A stretch of 64,000 nt of DNA, taken from the NCBI RefSeq assembly GCF_013409065.1, contig NZ_JACBZP010000001.1, forward strand, positions 2,294,001 to 2,358,000. The letters run 5' to 3'. A program made the position numbers and the translations under genes. How positions within the stretch are numbered: position 1 is the first letter of the stretch; each line of letters opens with the position of its first letter. Source of the stretch: Spelaeicoccus albus (GTDB lineage: Bacteria; Actinomycetota; Actinomycetes; Actinomycetales; Brevibacteriaceae). Shown here in pieces: positions 18,675 to 28,176 of this stretch. Under the pieces are notes generated by a model. That model saw nothing but the letters and a program-made list of their open reading frames with translations, made no database searches and was not told where the DNA came from.

Positions 18675-21050
18675 CTAAATTTTTTCCACCGGCGCGTAGC
18701 GTAGCAGCAGGCGCTTCGTCCCGGCGGAGCCGAAATCGACCTTGGCCACGGCCTTGTCGCCGGTCCCGGCCACTTCGATGACAGTGCCGAGCCCGAAACT
18801 GTCGTGGCTCACCCGTTGACCGACTTCGACCGAGATCGGTTCCCGGTTCGGCTGGATCCGTCCCATTGACGGGGTGCGGCTCGGAGCAGGCGACCGGTAA
18901 CCGGCGCCGGCCGACGTCGGCGACCCCAACCCGCCGGAGCCGGCATTGCCGAGCCGGCGCCAATCGATCAGCGAGGACGGAATCTCTGAAAGGAACCGGC
19001 TCGGCGGGTTGAACTGCGGCTGTCCCCACACACTGCGGGTTTCGGCCCTGGTGACGTAGAGACGCCGTCTGGCCCGAGTCAGTCCGACGTAGGCGAGTCG
19101 CCGTTCTTCAGCAAGCTCCGTGGTGTTTGAAAACGAGCGGGCGTGCGGGAACGCGCCGTCCTCGAGCCCCGTCAAGAAAACGACGGGGAACTCCAGCCCC
19201 TTGGCCGTGTGCAGCGTCATCAGCGTGACGACGCCCCGGTCGTCGTCCTCGTCCGGGATCTGATCGGCGTCCGCGACAAGCGAGACCTGCTCGAGGAAGG
19301 CAGCGAGGTCGCCGTCCGGATTCGTGCGCGAATAGTCCTCGACCACCGCAACGAGCTCGGCAAGGTTCTCCACGCGCGTTTCGTCCTGCGGATCGGTGCT
19401 CCCGCGCAGTTCCGACAAGTAGCCGGTCTGTTCGAGGACCGCCTCCAGCACGCGCGGCGGTGCATTGGTTTCGACGACGGTCTGCAGGTCGTCGAGGAGT
19501 TGAACGAACGACCGGACGGCCTTGAGGGAGCGGGTGGCAAGCCCGGGCGCCTCGTCGGCCCGCCGGAGCGCGTCGGAGAACGGGATGCGCTCGCGGTCGG
19601 CGAATGCGGCGACCATGGCCTCGGCCCGGTCGCCGATTGCCCGCTTGGGCACATTCAAGATGCGGCGAAGATTGACGGTGTCGGTCGGGTTGGCCAGCAC
19701 CCGCAGGTACGCCAGGGCATCGCGGATCTCGCGGCGTTCGTAGAACCGGGTGCCGCCGACGACCTTGTAGGGAAGGCCGACCCGGACGAGCACCTCTTCC
19801 AAGGCACGGGATTGCGCATTGGTGCGGTAGAAGATCGCGACATCGCCCGGCTTGGCCTCGCCTTCATCGCTGAGCCTGTCGATCTCGTCGGCGATGAACT
19901 GGGCTTCGTCGTGTTCGTTGTCCGCGACGTAGCCGACGATCAGCTCGCCGGCGCCTTCGGACGTCCACAGCTTCTTGTCCGGGCGTTCGGAATTCTGCGA
20001 AATCACGGAGTTCGCTGCCGACAGGATGTTCTGCGTCGACCGGTAGTTCTGCTCCAACAGAATTGTCCGTGCCGACGGATAATCGTTTTCGAATTCGATG
20101 ATATTGCGAATCGATGCGCCGCGAAACGCGTAAATCGACTGGTCGGCGTCGCCCACGACTGTCAATTCCGCCGGGGGAAGCGAGTCGTCCGGCGGGCCGA
20201 CTATCTCGCGCACCAGGGCGTATTGCGCGTGGTTGGTGTCCTGGTACTCGTCAACGAGCACGTGTCGGAACCGACGGCGGTAATGCTCGGCGATCTGCGG
20301 AAACGCCCGGAACATGTTCACTGTCGTCATGATCAAATCGTCGAAATCGAACGCGCCGGCCTGCCGAAGCCGCTCGGTGTACAGCCGGTAGACCTCGGCG
20401 ACGGCCCGCTGGTTCGGATCGGTCTCGGAGGCCCGCGACGAATAGGCGTCGTCATCGACGAGTTCGTTCTTCAAGTTCGAGATCTGGAACGCCAGCGACT
20501 TCGGCGGGAACCTCTTGGGATCCAAATCGGCCTCGCGGGCGCACAACGTGATCAAGCGCAGCGAATCGGCGGCATCGTAAATCGAGAAATTCGATTTGAT
20601 GCCGATCGCCTTGGCCTCCCGGCGCAAAATACGCACACACGCCGAGTGGAAGGTCGAGATCCACATCGCCTTTGCTTGCGGGCCGACGAGGCCCGTGATC
20701 CGCTCGACCATTTCCGCCGCCGCCTTATTGGTGAACGTGATGGCCAGGATCTCGCTGGGGCGAGCACGTCCGGTCTGCAGCAAGCGGGCGATCCGCCGAG
20801 TCAGCACAGTTGTCTTGCCCGAGCCGGCGCCGGCAACGATGAGCAGCGGCGCCCCTTCGTGCTCAACCGCGTGCCGCTGCTGCTGATTGAGGCCGTCGAA
20901 GACGTCCGGCGGCGGGGCGCTTCCCGCAGGTGCCGCCGCGGCGGCGACCGGCGCGGCGTCCGCGCGGTCGCCCGGATCGTCCGGCAACGGCCGGGGAAGA
21001 GCGGACGACGAATGCGGGCGGTCGGAGAAAAGGTCGAACATAGTGCTCAT
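18675..21050 (-). CDS. pcrA: ATP-dependent DNA helicase PcrA/UvrD1
   Basis: 791 residues of superfamily 1A 3'-5' helicase. Walker A is VAGAGSGKTTVLTRR (72-86); LAITFTNKAAAEM, MWISTFHSACVRIL, LVDEYQDTN, VGDADQSIYAFRGA and MTLHTAKGLEFPVVFL follow in order. The C-terminus ends with a Tudor-like domain (VGQRVSHDSFGLGTVIEV) that binds RNA polymerase in PcrA/UvrD. It acts in nucleotide excision repair, transcription-coupled repair and replication-fork clearing. The N-terminal 50 residues are a proline/alanine-rich extension. TAGGCT stands nine bases before the ATG as a likely -10. Confidence 0.95.
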   Translation of the reverse strand: MSTMFDLFSDRPHSSSALPRPLPDDPGDRADAAPVAAAAAPAGSAPPPDVFDGLNQQQRHAVEHEGAPLLIVAGAGSGKTTVLTRRIARLLQTGRARPSEILAITFTNKAAAEMVERITGLVGPQAKAMWISTFHSACVRILRREAKAIGIKSNFSIYDAADSLRLITLCAREADLDPKRFPPKSLAFQISNLKNELVDDDAYSSRASETDPNQRAVAEVYRLYTERLRQAGAFDFDDLIMTTVNMFRAFPQIAEHYRRRFRHVLVDEYQDTNHAQYALVREIVGPPDDSLPPAELTVVGDADQSIYAFRGASIRNIIEFENDYPSARTILLEQNYRSTQNILSAANSVISQNSERPDKKLWTSEGAGELIVGYVADNEHDEAQFIADEIDRLSDEGEAKPGDVAIFYRTNAQSRALEEVLVRVGLPYKVVGGTRFYERREIRDALAYLRVLANPTDTVNLRRILNVPKRAIGDRAEAMVAAFADRERIPFSDALRRADEAPGLATRSLKAVRSFVQLLDDLQTVVETNAPPRVLEAVLEQTGYLSELRGSTDPQDETRVENLAELVAVVEDYSRTNPDGDLAAFLEQVSLVADADQIPDEDDDRGVVTLMTLHTAKGLEFPVVFLTGLEDGAFPHARSFSNTTELAEERRLAYVGLTRARRRLYVTRAETRSVWGQPQFNPPSRFLSEIPSSLIDWRRLGNAGSGGLGSPTSAGAGYRSPAPSRTPSMGRIQPNREPISVEVGQRVSHDSFGLGTVIEVAGTGDKAVAKVDFGSAGTKRLLLRYAPVEKI

Positions 21051-21178
21051 GATTGTTCAAGCCTACGGCCCGGCCCCGACACCGGGCGACTCGAGCGGGC
21101 CATCGTTTTGCGCTGACCGGCACGTTACGACAAACTGGGTGCTGGAGAGATTCGGCAGCCGCCCGCGATCCGGATCGA

Positions 21179-21250
21179 TCCGTCCTGGTGTAATGGCAGC
21201 ACGCCGGCCTTTGGAGCCGTGCAGTCTAGGTTCGAATCCTGGGGACGGAA
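21179..21250 (+). tRNA. tRNA-Gln (anticodon TTG)
   Basis: A 72-base cloverleaf. The acceptor TCCGTCC (21179-21185) pairs with GGACGGA (21243-21249), the discriminator is A, and the CCA is not encoded. The anticodon loop CTTTGGA (21209-21215) gives TTG, read by CAA/CAG. The T arm contains TTCGAAT. A small hairpin GCCGAA-gcaa-TTCGGC follows at 21254-21269. It lies between pcrA (opposite strand) and glmU. Confidence 0.96.
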
Positions 21251-21373
21251 CTAGCCGAAGCAATTCGGCGGCCCGGGACCGCCCTGGCGACGGGCACGGA
21301 TCGTCGCCGGGGACGCCGCGGGCACGGTGATAGTTTGGGCCAGACAAACACTGTCGATCCACCCGTAAGGACG

Positions 21374-22837
21374 ATGCTCGTGAGTGAAACCCGCCCCGTC
21401 GCCGTCATCGTATTGGCCGCCGGCGAAGGTACGCGAATGAAGTCCGCGACGCCGAAGGTTTTGCATCCGATCGGGGGCCGGTCGCTGATCCACCACGCGC
21501 TCGCGGCCGCGGCGGGGACGAAACCCGACAACCTGATTGCCGTCGTCCGGCATGAACGAGAACTCGTCGCAGGCCATATCGCCGGGCTCGATGGTCTGCA
21601 GCCCGCGCCGCAGCTTGCCGATCAGGACGACGTGAAGGGCACCGGCCGTGCCGTCGAGTGCGGGCTGGAATTGCTTGATCCGGACGCCGGCGGCACCGTC
21701 GTGGTCAGCTATGGAGACGTTCCGCTGCTGGCGACCGAGACCATGAATGCGCTCGTCGACTTCCACGTCTGCGGCGGATACGGCGTCAGCGTGCTGTCGG
21801 CCCGCGTGGCCGATCCGAGCGGGTACGGGCGAATCGTGCGCAGCGATGACGGCGGCGTCGACGGCATCGTCGAACACAAGGACGCCTCCGAAGCCCAGCG
21901 CGCCATCACCGAGATCAACTCGGGAATTTACGCGTTCGACTTGGCGGTGTTGCGTTCGGCCTTGGCCCGCGTGACCACCGACAACGCGCAAGGCGAGAAG
22001 TATCTGACCGATGTGCTGGCACTGGCCAAAGCGGACGGCGCGGCCGTTGCCGCGTTGACGACGGACGACGTCTGGCAGGTCGAAGGCGCCAACGACCGCG
22101 TCCAGCTTGCCGCGCTCGGCCGGGAGATGAACAGGCGTGTGTGCGAGAAATGGATGCGCGCCGGGGTGACGATTGTCGACCCGGCAACCACGTGGATCAG
22201 TGCCGACACCGAACTTGCCGCGGACGTCACGCTACTGCCCGGCGTTCAGCTGCACGGTGCCACGACCGTGGAGACCGGCGCGGTCATCGGCCCCGACACG
22301 ACTTTGACATCGGTCGAGGTCGGGCAGCGTGCGGAGGTCGTTCGCACGCACGGCTCCCTTGCGGTACTCGGCGCCGACGTGAAAGTCGGCCCCTTTGCGT
22401 ATTTGCGCCCGGGCACCGACCTCGGGGCTCGCGGGAAGATCGGCACGTTCGTCGAGACCAAGAACGCCCAGATCGGCGAGGGGTCGAAAGTGCCGCATTT
22501 GAGTTACGTCGGCGATGCGTCGATCGGCGAGGAGTCGAATATCGGTGCGGCGTCCGTGTTCGTCAATTACGACGGAGTCGCCAAGCACCGCACCGAGGTC
22601 GGATCGCATGTGCGCACCGGCTCGGACAACATGTTCGTCGCGCCGGTCACGGTCGGCGACGGAGCGTATTCGGGGGCGGGCACCGTGATCCGCAAGGATG
22701 TGCCGCCCGGGGCGTTGGCCATCAACGTGGCCCCGCAACGCAACATCGAAGGCTGGGTCGCAAGCAAGCGTCCCGGCTCGCCGGCGGACGAAGCAAGTCG
22801 CGGTGCGCAGGATCCAGGCGAGGGGAGCCAAAACTAA
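21374..22837 (+). CDS. glmU: Bifunctional UDP-GlcNAc pyrophosphorylase/GlcN-1-P acetyltransferase
   Basis: About 487 residues. The N-terminal uridyltransferase domain begins with VIVLAAGEGTRMKSATPKVL and includes GTGRAVECGL. The C-terminal half is a left-handed beta helix of hexapeptide repeats with the acetyltransferase signature KVPHLSYVGDASIGEESNIG. It makes UDP-GlcNAc, the precursor of peptidoglycan. The start is ATG 21374 or, with better spacing from AAGGA, GTG 21380. The C-terminal tail is short and hydrophilic. Its stop is directly followed by the prs ATG, a pairing common in actinobacteria. Confidence 0.96.
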   Translation: MLVSETRPVAVIVLAAGEGTRMKSATPKVLHPIGGRSLIHHALAAAAGTKPDNLIAVVRHERELVAGHIAGLDGLQPAPQLADQDDVKGTGRAVECGLELLDPDAGGTVVVSYGDVPLLATETMNALVDFHVCGGYGVSVLSARVADPSGYGRIVRSDDGGVDGIVEHKDASEAQRAITEINSGIYAFDLAVLRSALARVTTDNAQGEKYLTDVLALAKADGAAVAALTTDDVWQVEGANDRVQLAALGREMNRRVCEKWMRAGVTIVDPATTWISADTELAADVTLLPGVQLHGATTVETGAVIGPDTTLTSVEVGQRAEVVRTHGSLAVLGADVKVGPFAYLRPGTDLGARGKIGTFVETKNAQIGEGSKVPHLSYVGDASIGEESNIGAASVFVNYDGVAKHRTEVGSHVRTGSDNMFVAPVTVGDGAYSGAGTVIRKDVPPGALAINVAPQRNIEGWVASKRPGSPADEASRGAQDPGEGSQN

Positions 22838-23818
22838 ATGACAGGTATCGTCACCAAGAACTCGAAGCGGATGGTGTTCGTTTCGGGACGGGCTCACCCG
22901 GAGCTTGCCAGACAGGTGTCCGAATCACTCGGCACCGACGTGGCACCGACCGATGCGTACGATTTCGCCAATGGTGAGATCTATGTCCGATTCGGTGAGA
23001 GCGTGCGCGGCGCGGACGTCTTCGTGCTGCAAAGTCATACGGCACCCATCAACGAATGGCTGATGGAACAGCTGCTGATGATCGATGCGCTCAAGCGGGC
23101 GTCGGCCAAGCGCATCACCGTCATTTCGCCGTTCTTCCCCTACGCCCGGCAGGACAAGAAGCACCGCGGCCGCGAGCCGATCTCGGCGCGCCTTGTCGCC
23201 GATCTGTACAAGACGGCCGGCGCCGACCGGCTGATGTCGGTCGACCTGCACACCTCGCAGATCCAGGGGTTCTTCGACGGCCCGGTCGACCATTTGATGG
23301 CACTGCCGATCCTTGCCGAATACGTCAACCGCAAATACCGCGACAACCGGCTCGCCGTCGTATCGCCGGACGCCGGCCGGATCAAGGTGGCCGAGCAGTG
23401 GAGCGCCAGCCTGGGCGGCGCGCCGCTGGCCTTCATTCACAAGACCCGGGATATTCATCAGCCCAATTCGACGAAGGCCAACCGGGTGGTCGGCGACGTC
23501 GAGGATCGGGTTTGCGTGCTGGTCGACGACATGATCGACACCGGCGGCACCATCGTGCAGGCCGCAAACGCCATCATGGAGGCCGGCGCGGCGGGCGTCG
23601 TCATCGTGTCGACTCACGCGGTGTTCTCGGGCCCTGCGGTCGACAGACTGAAAAACTCGGTCGTCTCCGAAGTGATAGTCACCAACACCTTGCCGCTGAG
23701 CGAAGACAAACACTTCGACAAGCTGACGGTGCTGTCGATCGCCCCGTTGCTGGCCCGGGCCATGCGCGAAGTGTTCGAGGACGGATCGGTCACCAGCTTG
23801 TTCGACGGAACCTTTTAA
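22838..23818 (+). CDS. prs: Ribose-phosphate pyrophosphokinase
   Basis: 326 residues, standard for PRPP synthase. It shows the flexible-loop region YARQDKKHRGREPISARLVA, the ribose-phosphate-binding DLHTSQIQGFF segment, and the PRPP-binding loop VCVLVDDMIDTGGTI (about residues 226-240). It converts ribose-5-phosphate and ATP to PRPP for purine, pyrimidine, histidine, tryptophan and NAD synthesis. It is coupled to glmU, with zero bases between the stop and its ATG. Confidence 0.97.
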   Translation: MTGIVTKNSKRMVFVSGRAHPELARQVSESLGTDVAPTDAYDFANGEIYVRFGESVRGADVFVLQSHTAPINEWLMEQLLMIDALKRASAKRITVISPFFPYARQDKKHRGREPISARLVADLYKTAGADRLMSVDLHTSQIQGFFDGPVDHLMALPILAEYVNRKYRDNRLAVVSPDAGRIKVAEQWSASLGGAPLAFIHKTRDIHQPNSTKANRVVGDVEDRVCVLVDDMIDTGGTIVQAANAIMEAGAAGVVIVSTHAVFSGPAVDRLKNSVVSEVIVTNTLPLSEDKHFDKLTVLSIAPLLARAMREVFEDGSVTSLFDGTF

Positions 23819-23863
23819 CCCGTCGCTTCCCGCCCCGACATTTCACAGAAGCCACCGGCCGAT

Positions 23864-23892
23864 TTCGACTTGGGCGGCGCTTTCGATAGACT
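23864..23892 (+). promoter_or_regulatory. Candidate rplY promoter
   Basis: TTCGAC (23864-23869), a 17-bp spacer, and TAGACT (23887-23892) form a plausible vegetative promoter about 160 bp before rplY. The -10 is good and the -35 poor. The rest of the 235-bp gap between prs and rplY shows no ORF. Confidence 0.4.
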
Positions 23893-24053
23893 GGGGCGAA
23901 CAACCTCGGCGAGGGAGAGGCCGGAAGACGGGCTTTCCGTGATCGACGCGGTGGCGACTTATCGGCCTGAAGACGACTTCTTGAGGGCGCCTGCGCCGCG
24001 GCGGACGCCGGGCTCGCAGCCTCAGCACAACTCATCAGTTCAAGGAGTCACAT

Positions 24054-24728
24054 ATGTCCGAGCAGAAGCTCATCGGCCTGCCGCGCACCGAATTCGGTAA
24101 GGGCGCCGCCCGCCGACTGCGCCGCGAATCGCGCATCCCCGCCGTCATGTACGGCCACGGCGACACCACCACCCACCTGTCCCTCCCGGGCCACGAAACA
24201 ATGATGGCTTTCAAACACGCCAACGCTCTGCTGGACATCGAGGTGAACGGCAAAGTGCAGTTGGCACTTGCCAAGGAAGTACAGCGGCACCCGGTGACGT
24301 GGGACATCGAACACGTCGACCTGGTCGAGGTCAAGCGCGGAGAAAAGGTCGAGGTCGAGGTGTACGTGCAGGTCACGGGCGAGGCCGCTCCCGGCACCGT
24401 CGTCGGCCTGGAAGAGCAGACGCTGCTCATCAGTGCCGACGCGTCCAAGCTTCCCGAGCAGATTGAGGTCTCCGTCGAAGGACTCGAAGTCGGCGAACAC
24501 GTGTTGGCCGAAGCCGTCACGCTTCCGGCCGGCGTCGAACTCGTCACCGACCCGGAGGTGCTGGTCGTCAACATCAGCGCCGAGCGCACGGCCGAAGAAG
24601 TCGAGGCCGAACTCGAAGAAGCCGAAGCCGAGATCGCCGAGACCAAGGGCGAGCCCGAGCCGACGGCAGAGGAAGCCCCCGTCGAAACAGCCGCGGACTC
24701 CGAAGAATCGACCGAGTCCGAGGACTGA
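24054..24728 (+). CDS. rplY: 50S ribosomal protein L25/general stress protein Ctc
   Basis: 224 residues, the long (Ctc/TL5) form. Residues 1-95 are the 5S rRNA-binding L25 domain ([23 protein letters not shown]). Residues 100-190 are the beta-rich C-terminal domain, and the last 35 are a Glu/Ala-rich acidic tail. It binds 5S rRNA at the central protuberance. AAGGAG gives a well-spaced ribosome binding site. Its TGA stop overlaps the proposed pth initiation region, as in the common ctc-pth pair. Confidence 0.95.
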   Translation: MSEQKLIGLPRTEFGKGAARRLRRESRIPAVMYGHGDTTTHLSLPGHETMMAFKHANALLDIEVNGKVQLALAKEVQRHPVTWDIEHVDLVEVKRGEKVEVEVYVQVTGEAAPGTVVGLEEQTLLISADASKLPEQIEVSVEGLEVGEHVLAEAVTLPAGVELVTDPEVLVVNISAERTAEEVEAELEEAEAEIAETKGEPEPTAEEAPVETAADSEESTESED

Positions 24729-25327
24729 GCATCGTCGATACGACCACGTGGCTGATAGTCGGGCTCGGGAATCCCGGGCCCGACTATTCGGCTACCCGGC
24801 ACAATGTCGGGCAAATGGTGGCGGACGCGCTGGCATCCCGGATGGGCGCGACGTTCCGCACCCACAAGGCTCGCGCCCAGGTGGCCACCGGCCGGCTCGG
24901 CACCGGGCCGGGCGGCGTCCCGGGGCCCAAGACGATAGTTGCCAAACCGTCCAGCTTCATGAACCTGTCGGGCGGCCCGGTCGCCGCGTTGATGAAATTC
25001 TTTTCTCTCGACGTGTCATCGCTGATAGTCGTGCACGACGAACTCGATATCCCGTTCGACACCCTCAAACTCAAGCGCGGCGGCGGTGACGGCGGGCATA
25101 ACGGGCTGAAGAGCATCACTGCGGCAATCGGCAGCAAGGACTACCTGCGGGTGCGGGTCGGGATCTCCCGTCCGCCGGGGCGCATGGACGCTGCCGCCTA
25201 CGTGTTGAAAAAGTTCGGAACCAGCGAGCGCCGTGATCTGCCGATGGCGCTCTCGGACGCGGCGGACGCCCTTGAGATACTCACCACCGAAGGGTTGGCG
25301 AAAGCCCAACTCAAATATCACAGTTGA
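24725..25327 (+). CDS. pth: Peptidyl-tRNA hydrolase, non-canonical start
   Basis: The complete Pth fold is present: [20 protein letters not shown] with the catalytic His and the tRNA-binding Asn, then [22 protein letters not shown] and GGHNGLKSI. It frees tRNA from prematurely released peptidyl-tRNA. The only conventional start, ATG 24815, would delete the first conserved motif including Asn16 and His26. Upstream in frame there is no ATG, GTG or TTG back into the ctc tail. CTG 24725, overlapping the ctc TGA as CTGA, or ATC 24731, six bases after GAGGA, are the plausible initiators. I annotate from CTG (200 residues). A sequencing error is the alternative. Confidence 0.85.
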   Translation: MSIVDTTTWLIVGLGNPGPDYSATRHNVGQMVADALASRMGATFRTHKARAQVATGRLGTGPGGVPGPKTIVAKPSSFMNLSGGPVAALMKFFSLDVSSLIVVHDELDIPFDTLKLKRGGGDGGHNGLKSITAAIGSKDYLRVRVGISRPPGRMDAAAYVLKKFGTSERRDLPMALSDAADALEILTTEGLAKAQLKYHS

Positions 25328-25347
25328 GTCACGGTTTGATGTCGAGC

Positions 25348-25375
25348 TTGGAAAATCGCTTTTAGCGGCTAAGCT
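25348..25375 (+). promoter_or_regulatory. Candidate promoter of LuxR regulator gene
   Basis: TTGGAA (25348-25353), a 16-bp spacer and TAAGCT (25370-25375) resemble a vegetative promoter. It would give a leader of about 80 bases. Confidence 0.45.
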
Positions 25376-25381
25376 GTGGAT

Positions 25382-25415
25382 TGCAAGACCTCCACTGGGG
25401 GGAGGCGGCCTTGCA
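25382..25415 (+). other. Leader stem-loop before LuxR regulator gene
   Basis: TGCAAG pairs with CTTGCA and the inner CCTCC with GGAGG, making a two-part stem 47 bp upstream of the start codon. The GGAGG inside the stem could mimic or mask a ribosome binding site; the real one (GGAGG, 25452-25456) lies downstream. Confidence 0.4.
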
Positions 25416-25461
25416 CCAATTGTAGCGCGCAGCCTTTGTATGCGACTGGTGTGGAGGTTCC

Positions 25462-28176
25462 ATGGCTACTACGAGTGTGCGTCCGCTGTTGAACGGCGGG
25501 CCCACGGCGTGGCCTGAGGTCGGCAGAGATCTCGAAATTGAGCACGTTTCCAAGCTGTTGAACGACCCGAACTGCCAGGGTGTCATGCTCTTGGGCGAAC
25601 TCGGCGTCGGAAAGACCTGGATCGGTAAGCGTGGATTGTCATCGCTTGACGTCGAAGTCATTCCACTGCGGGCAACTGCACTTGTCGCGGACATTCCGAT
25701 GGGCGCACTGGGCCCGTTGCTGGCGCGACTGCCCGAGCGGCCGACGGATGCGATCGCCGCCTTGCAAATGCTGGTGCAGTACTTCGGCAATCGATCGAAC
25801 ATCGTGCCGATAGTGTTGGAGATCGACGACGCACACCATTTGGACGACTCGTCCGCCATGGTGATCACGCAGTTGGTCCTCGGCGGACAGGTCAAGTTGT
25901 TGGCCACGGGTCGGCCGGCGCCGATGCCGCACGTCGAGTTGATGGAACTCGTCAACGAGGGCTACCTGACAGTCGTGCACGTGCAGCCGATGGAAAGCAC
26001 GACCATTGCTCGGCTCGTCCGGGGCTTCTTCAACGGGCAAGTGTCGCGTCAACTCGAATCCGCAGTCGTCGGCGCGGTCGGTGGAAACCCGTTCCTGCTG
26101 AAAATGCTTTTGAGCGAGCTCGTCGACTCCGATGCGGTGGTGGAGTCGGACGGCGTCTGGGTACTGACCCGTGCCGAGACCGATTCCTGGCTCAACCGCG
26201 GCGCCATCGCGCACGCACAGGCCCGGCTGGCCCGACTTCCCTCCGTGTTGCGGGCCACTTTGGAGACGGTGGCGGTGGCCGAGCCCATTAGCCGTGTTTC
26301 GTTGCTTGAGCTTGTTGACGAACAAGACGTCGACGAGCTCGTGGGGATGGATCTGCTGAGCGTCACCCGCCACCCGGCGGTCGTCAGCGTCCACCAGACC
26401 TTGTTCGGCGAAGCGTTGCGTCGTGCAGTTCCGGCCGGCCGGCGCAACGAGATCCGTGACCGGCTCAACGCGAAGCTCGACCGGTCCAGGTTGACGTACT
26501 GGCGTCTCATGACAATGGTCAAGCTCGATATGGCCTGCAACGCCATGGTGCCGGCCGAGGACGCCGTGAAGGCTGCCCGTTTCGCGATTGGCGCGAACGA
26601 CGGGCATTTCGCCCTTCGCGTCATCGATTCGGTCGAATCGCGCGACGACGTTGATGAACAGACCACGTTCGACTTGGGACTGCTTCGTGCCGCTGCCCGG
26701 ATCATGGTGGACGGCGCGGAGGCCGGCCTGGCCGATCTGGAGCAACTCTGCTCGCAGCCGCTCGACCTGCACAATCTCGTCAATGTCTACGCGACGCGGG
26801 CAAGGATTTGCCTGTCCGAACGAGGCGATATCGAACGAACCGTCGCGATCTTGCGCGAAGGGGAAAGCAGGCTCGACGACTACGCGGACGAGGCCGGTAA
26901 AGCCGACGCCCGTATTCGGTTCGGGGCCGGCCATCTCATCACCGCGACGCGGGCCGGCAGGTTCGCCGAGGCAATGCCGGGCTTGGAGAAGATGTACACG
27001 GACGGCGACGTGTCGCTGGTGCTCAAAATCGACATCGCCCACTCGTTGTGCGAGTGCTACCTGGCCACCGGTCGACTGCATCGGGCAATCCTGGTGTCGG
27101 AATGGCTTCGCGGGCTCTTGAGCGAATGGCCGGATCTGCCGATGGCGTTGCAGCGCAACGCGCTTGAAACGGTCTGCGCCACGTCCATCGCCGCCAGCGA
27201 TTGGCAGACCGCGACTGCGGTCCTGCACGACGTCTACCGGCGAGCCGGCAGATTCATCGTGCTCAATGGCGGCGCGACCGAGATGACGCAGGCAGTCATT
27301 CACTTGGGCAAGGGCAACGTCAAGCATGCGCTGAAACACTTGAAGGGCGCACTGGCGGCAAGCAAGATGTTCGACCCCAGCGGGATCAAGCCGCATATTT
27401 TCGCCACGATGGCACAGGCGTACGACTTGGTGGGCGACGAATCCTCCGCCGTGAAATACCTGCGTGCCGCCGAGAGCGAATTGGCCCGTTGCAATCACGG
27501 CATGTACTTCAAGTCGACAGTCGAATTGACGATTCTGACGTGCCGGACGCGGATGGGGACAACCGATGCGCTGACGGATCTGGCCGCGTTCGCCGACCGG
27601 ATGAAGGCCGCCGGCTTGCTCTACCTCGAGCTGGACGCGCTCGTCGTCCTCGGAATGGCCGGCGATTCGCGTGCGCTCGGCGAGCTGATAGCGCGTACCG
27701 GCGAGGCCGAAGGCCTCAAGGCGCGGGTGTATCGGCTGTACGGCGAGGGACGGCTGGCCGAAGACCCGCAAAAACTGATGCGGGCCGCCGGACTTGCGCA
27801 GGAAGGATCGCAGCACCTGTTGGCCGCGCAATTGGCATCCGCCGGCTTGCAGGCCATGACCGCGCCAAAGACGCGTCAGGAAATACTGTTGCGCAACAAC
27901 TTGCGAGTCTTGTTCGACAGATGCCGGTCGAAGTGCGAGGACGTCGTCGATTCGCTCTTTGCGTTGGATGCCGACGCCAACGCCGAACAGCTGACCGCTC
28001 GCGAACGCGAGATCGTGCAACTGTTGGCCAAGGGCATGAGCAACCGGGACATCGCCGACGAGTTGACGGTGTCGGTACGAACCGTCGAAGGCCACTTGTA
28101 TCGGATCTACCCGAAGCTTGGCGTGAACCGGCGCGGGGACATCCCCATGGCCGTGAACGCGCTGCCGACCGAGTAG
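25462..28176 (+). CDS. LAL-type LuxR family ATPase regulator
   Basis: 904 residues with the architecture of large ATP-binding LuxR regulators. The P-loop is LGELGVGKT (44-52) and Walker B IVLEIDDAHHLDD (117-129). A long helical, TPR-like middle spans about 330-830. The C-terminal LuxR helix-turn-helix is LTAREREIVQLLAKGMSNRD (about 841-860) followed by SVRTVEGHLYRIYPKLGV. Such proteins sense a ligand or partner through the ATPase/TPR module and activate transcription. The start is supported by GGAGG five bases upstream. No metabolic cluster is adjacent, so its target is unknown; pth is upstream and mfd lies 548 bp downstream. Confidence 0.9.
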   Translation: MATTSVRPLLNGGPTAWPEVGRDLEIEHVSKLLNDPNCQGVMLLGELGVGKTWIGKRGLSSLDVEVIPLRATALVADIPMGALGPLLARLPERPTDAIAALQMLVQYFGNRSNIVPIVLEIDDAHHLDDSSAMVITQLVLGGQVKLLATGRPAPMPHVELMELVNEGYLTVVHVQPMESTTIARLVRGFFNGQVSRQLESAVVGAVGGNPFLLKMLLSELVDSDAVVESDGVWVLTRAETDSWLNRGAIAHAQARLARLPSVLRATLETVAVAEPISRVSLLELVDEQDVDELVGMDLLSVTRHPAVVSVHQTLFGEALRRAVPAGRRNEIRDRLNAKLDRSRLTYWRLMTMVKLDMACNAMVPAEDAVKAARFAIGANDGHFALRVIDSVESRDDVDEQTTFDLGLLRAAARIMVDGAEAGLADLEQLCSQPLDLHNLVNVYATRARICLSERGDIERTVAILREGESRLDDYADEAGKADARIRFGAGHLITATRAGRFAEAMPGLEKMYTDGDVSLVLKIDIAHSLCECYLATGRLHRAILVSEWLRGLLSEWPDLPMALQRNALETVCATSIAASDWQTATAVLHDVYRRAGRFIVLNGGATEMTQAVIHLGKGNVKHALKHLKGALAASKMFDPSGIKPHIFATMAQAYDLVGDESSAVKYLRAAESELARCNHGMYFKSTVELTILTCRTRMGTTDALTDLAAFADRMKAAGLLYLELDALVVLGMAGDSRALGELIARTGEAEGLKARVYRLYGEGRLAEDPQKLMRAAGLAQEGSQHLLAAQLASAGLQAMTAPKTRQEILLRNNLRVLFDRCRSKCEDVVDSLFALDADANAEQLTAREREIVQLLAKGMSNRDIADELTVSVRTVEGHLYRIYPKLGVNRRGDIPMAVNALPTE

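Noticed and set aside
19143-21116. Plus-strand frame of 657 codons opposite pcrA.
   Set aside because: The minus strand encodes every helicase motif; the plus translation has no recognisable domain.
24433-25089. Plus-strand frame of 218 codons overlapping rplY and pth.
   Set aside because: It overlaps two well-supported genes in another frame and translates to Pro/Arg/Ser-rich sequence.
25639-28095. Minus-strand frame of 818 codons opposite the LuxR regulator gene.
   Set aside because: Low-complexity, His/Arg/Gln-rich translation without domains, no ribosome binding site; typical antisense shadow of a G+C-rich coding strand.
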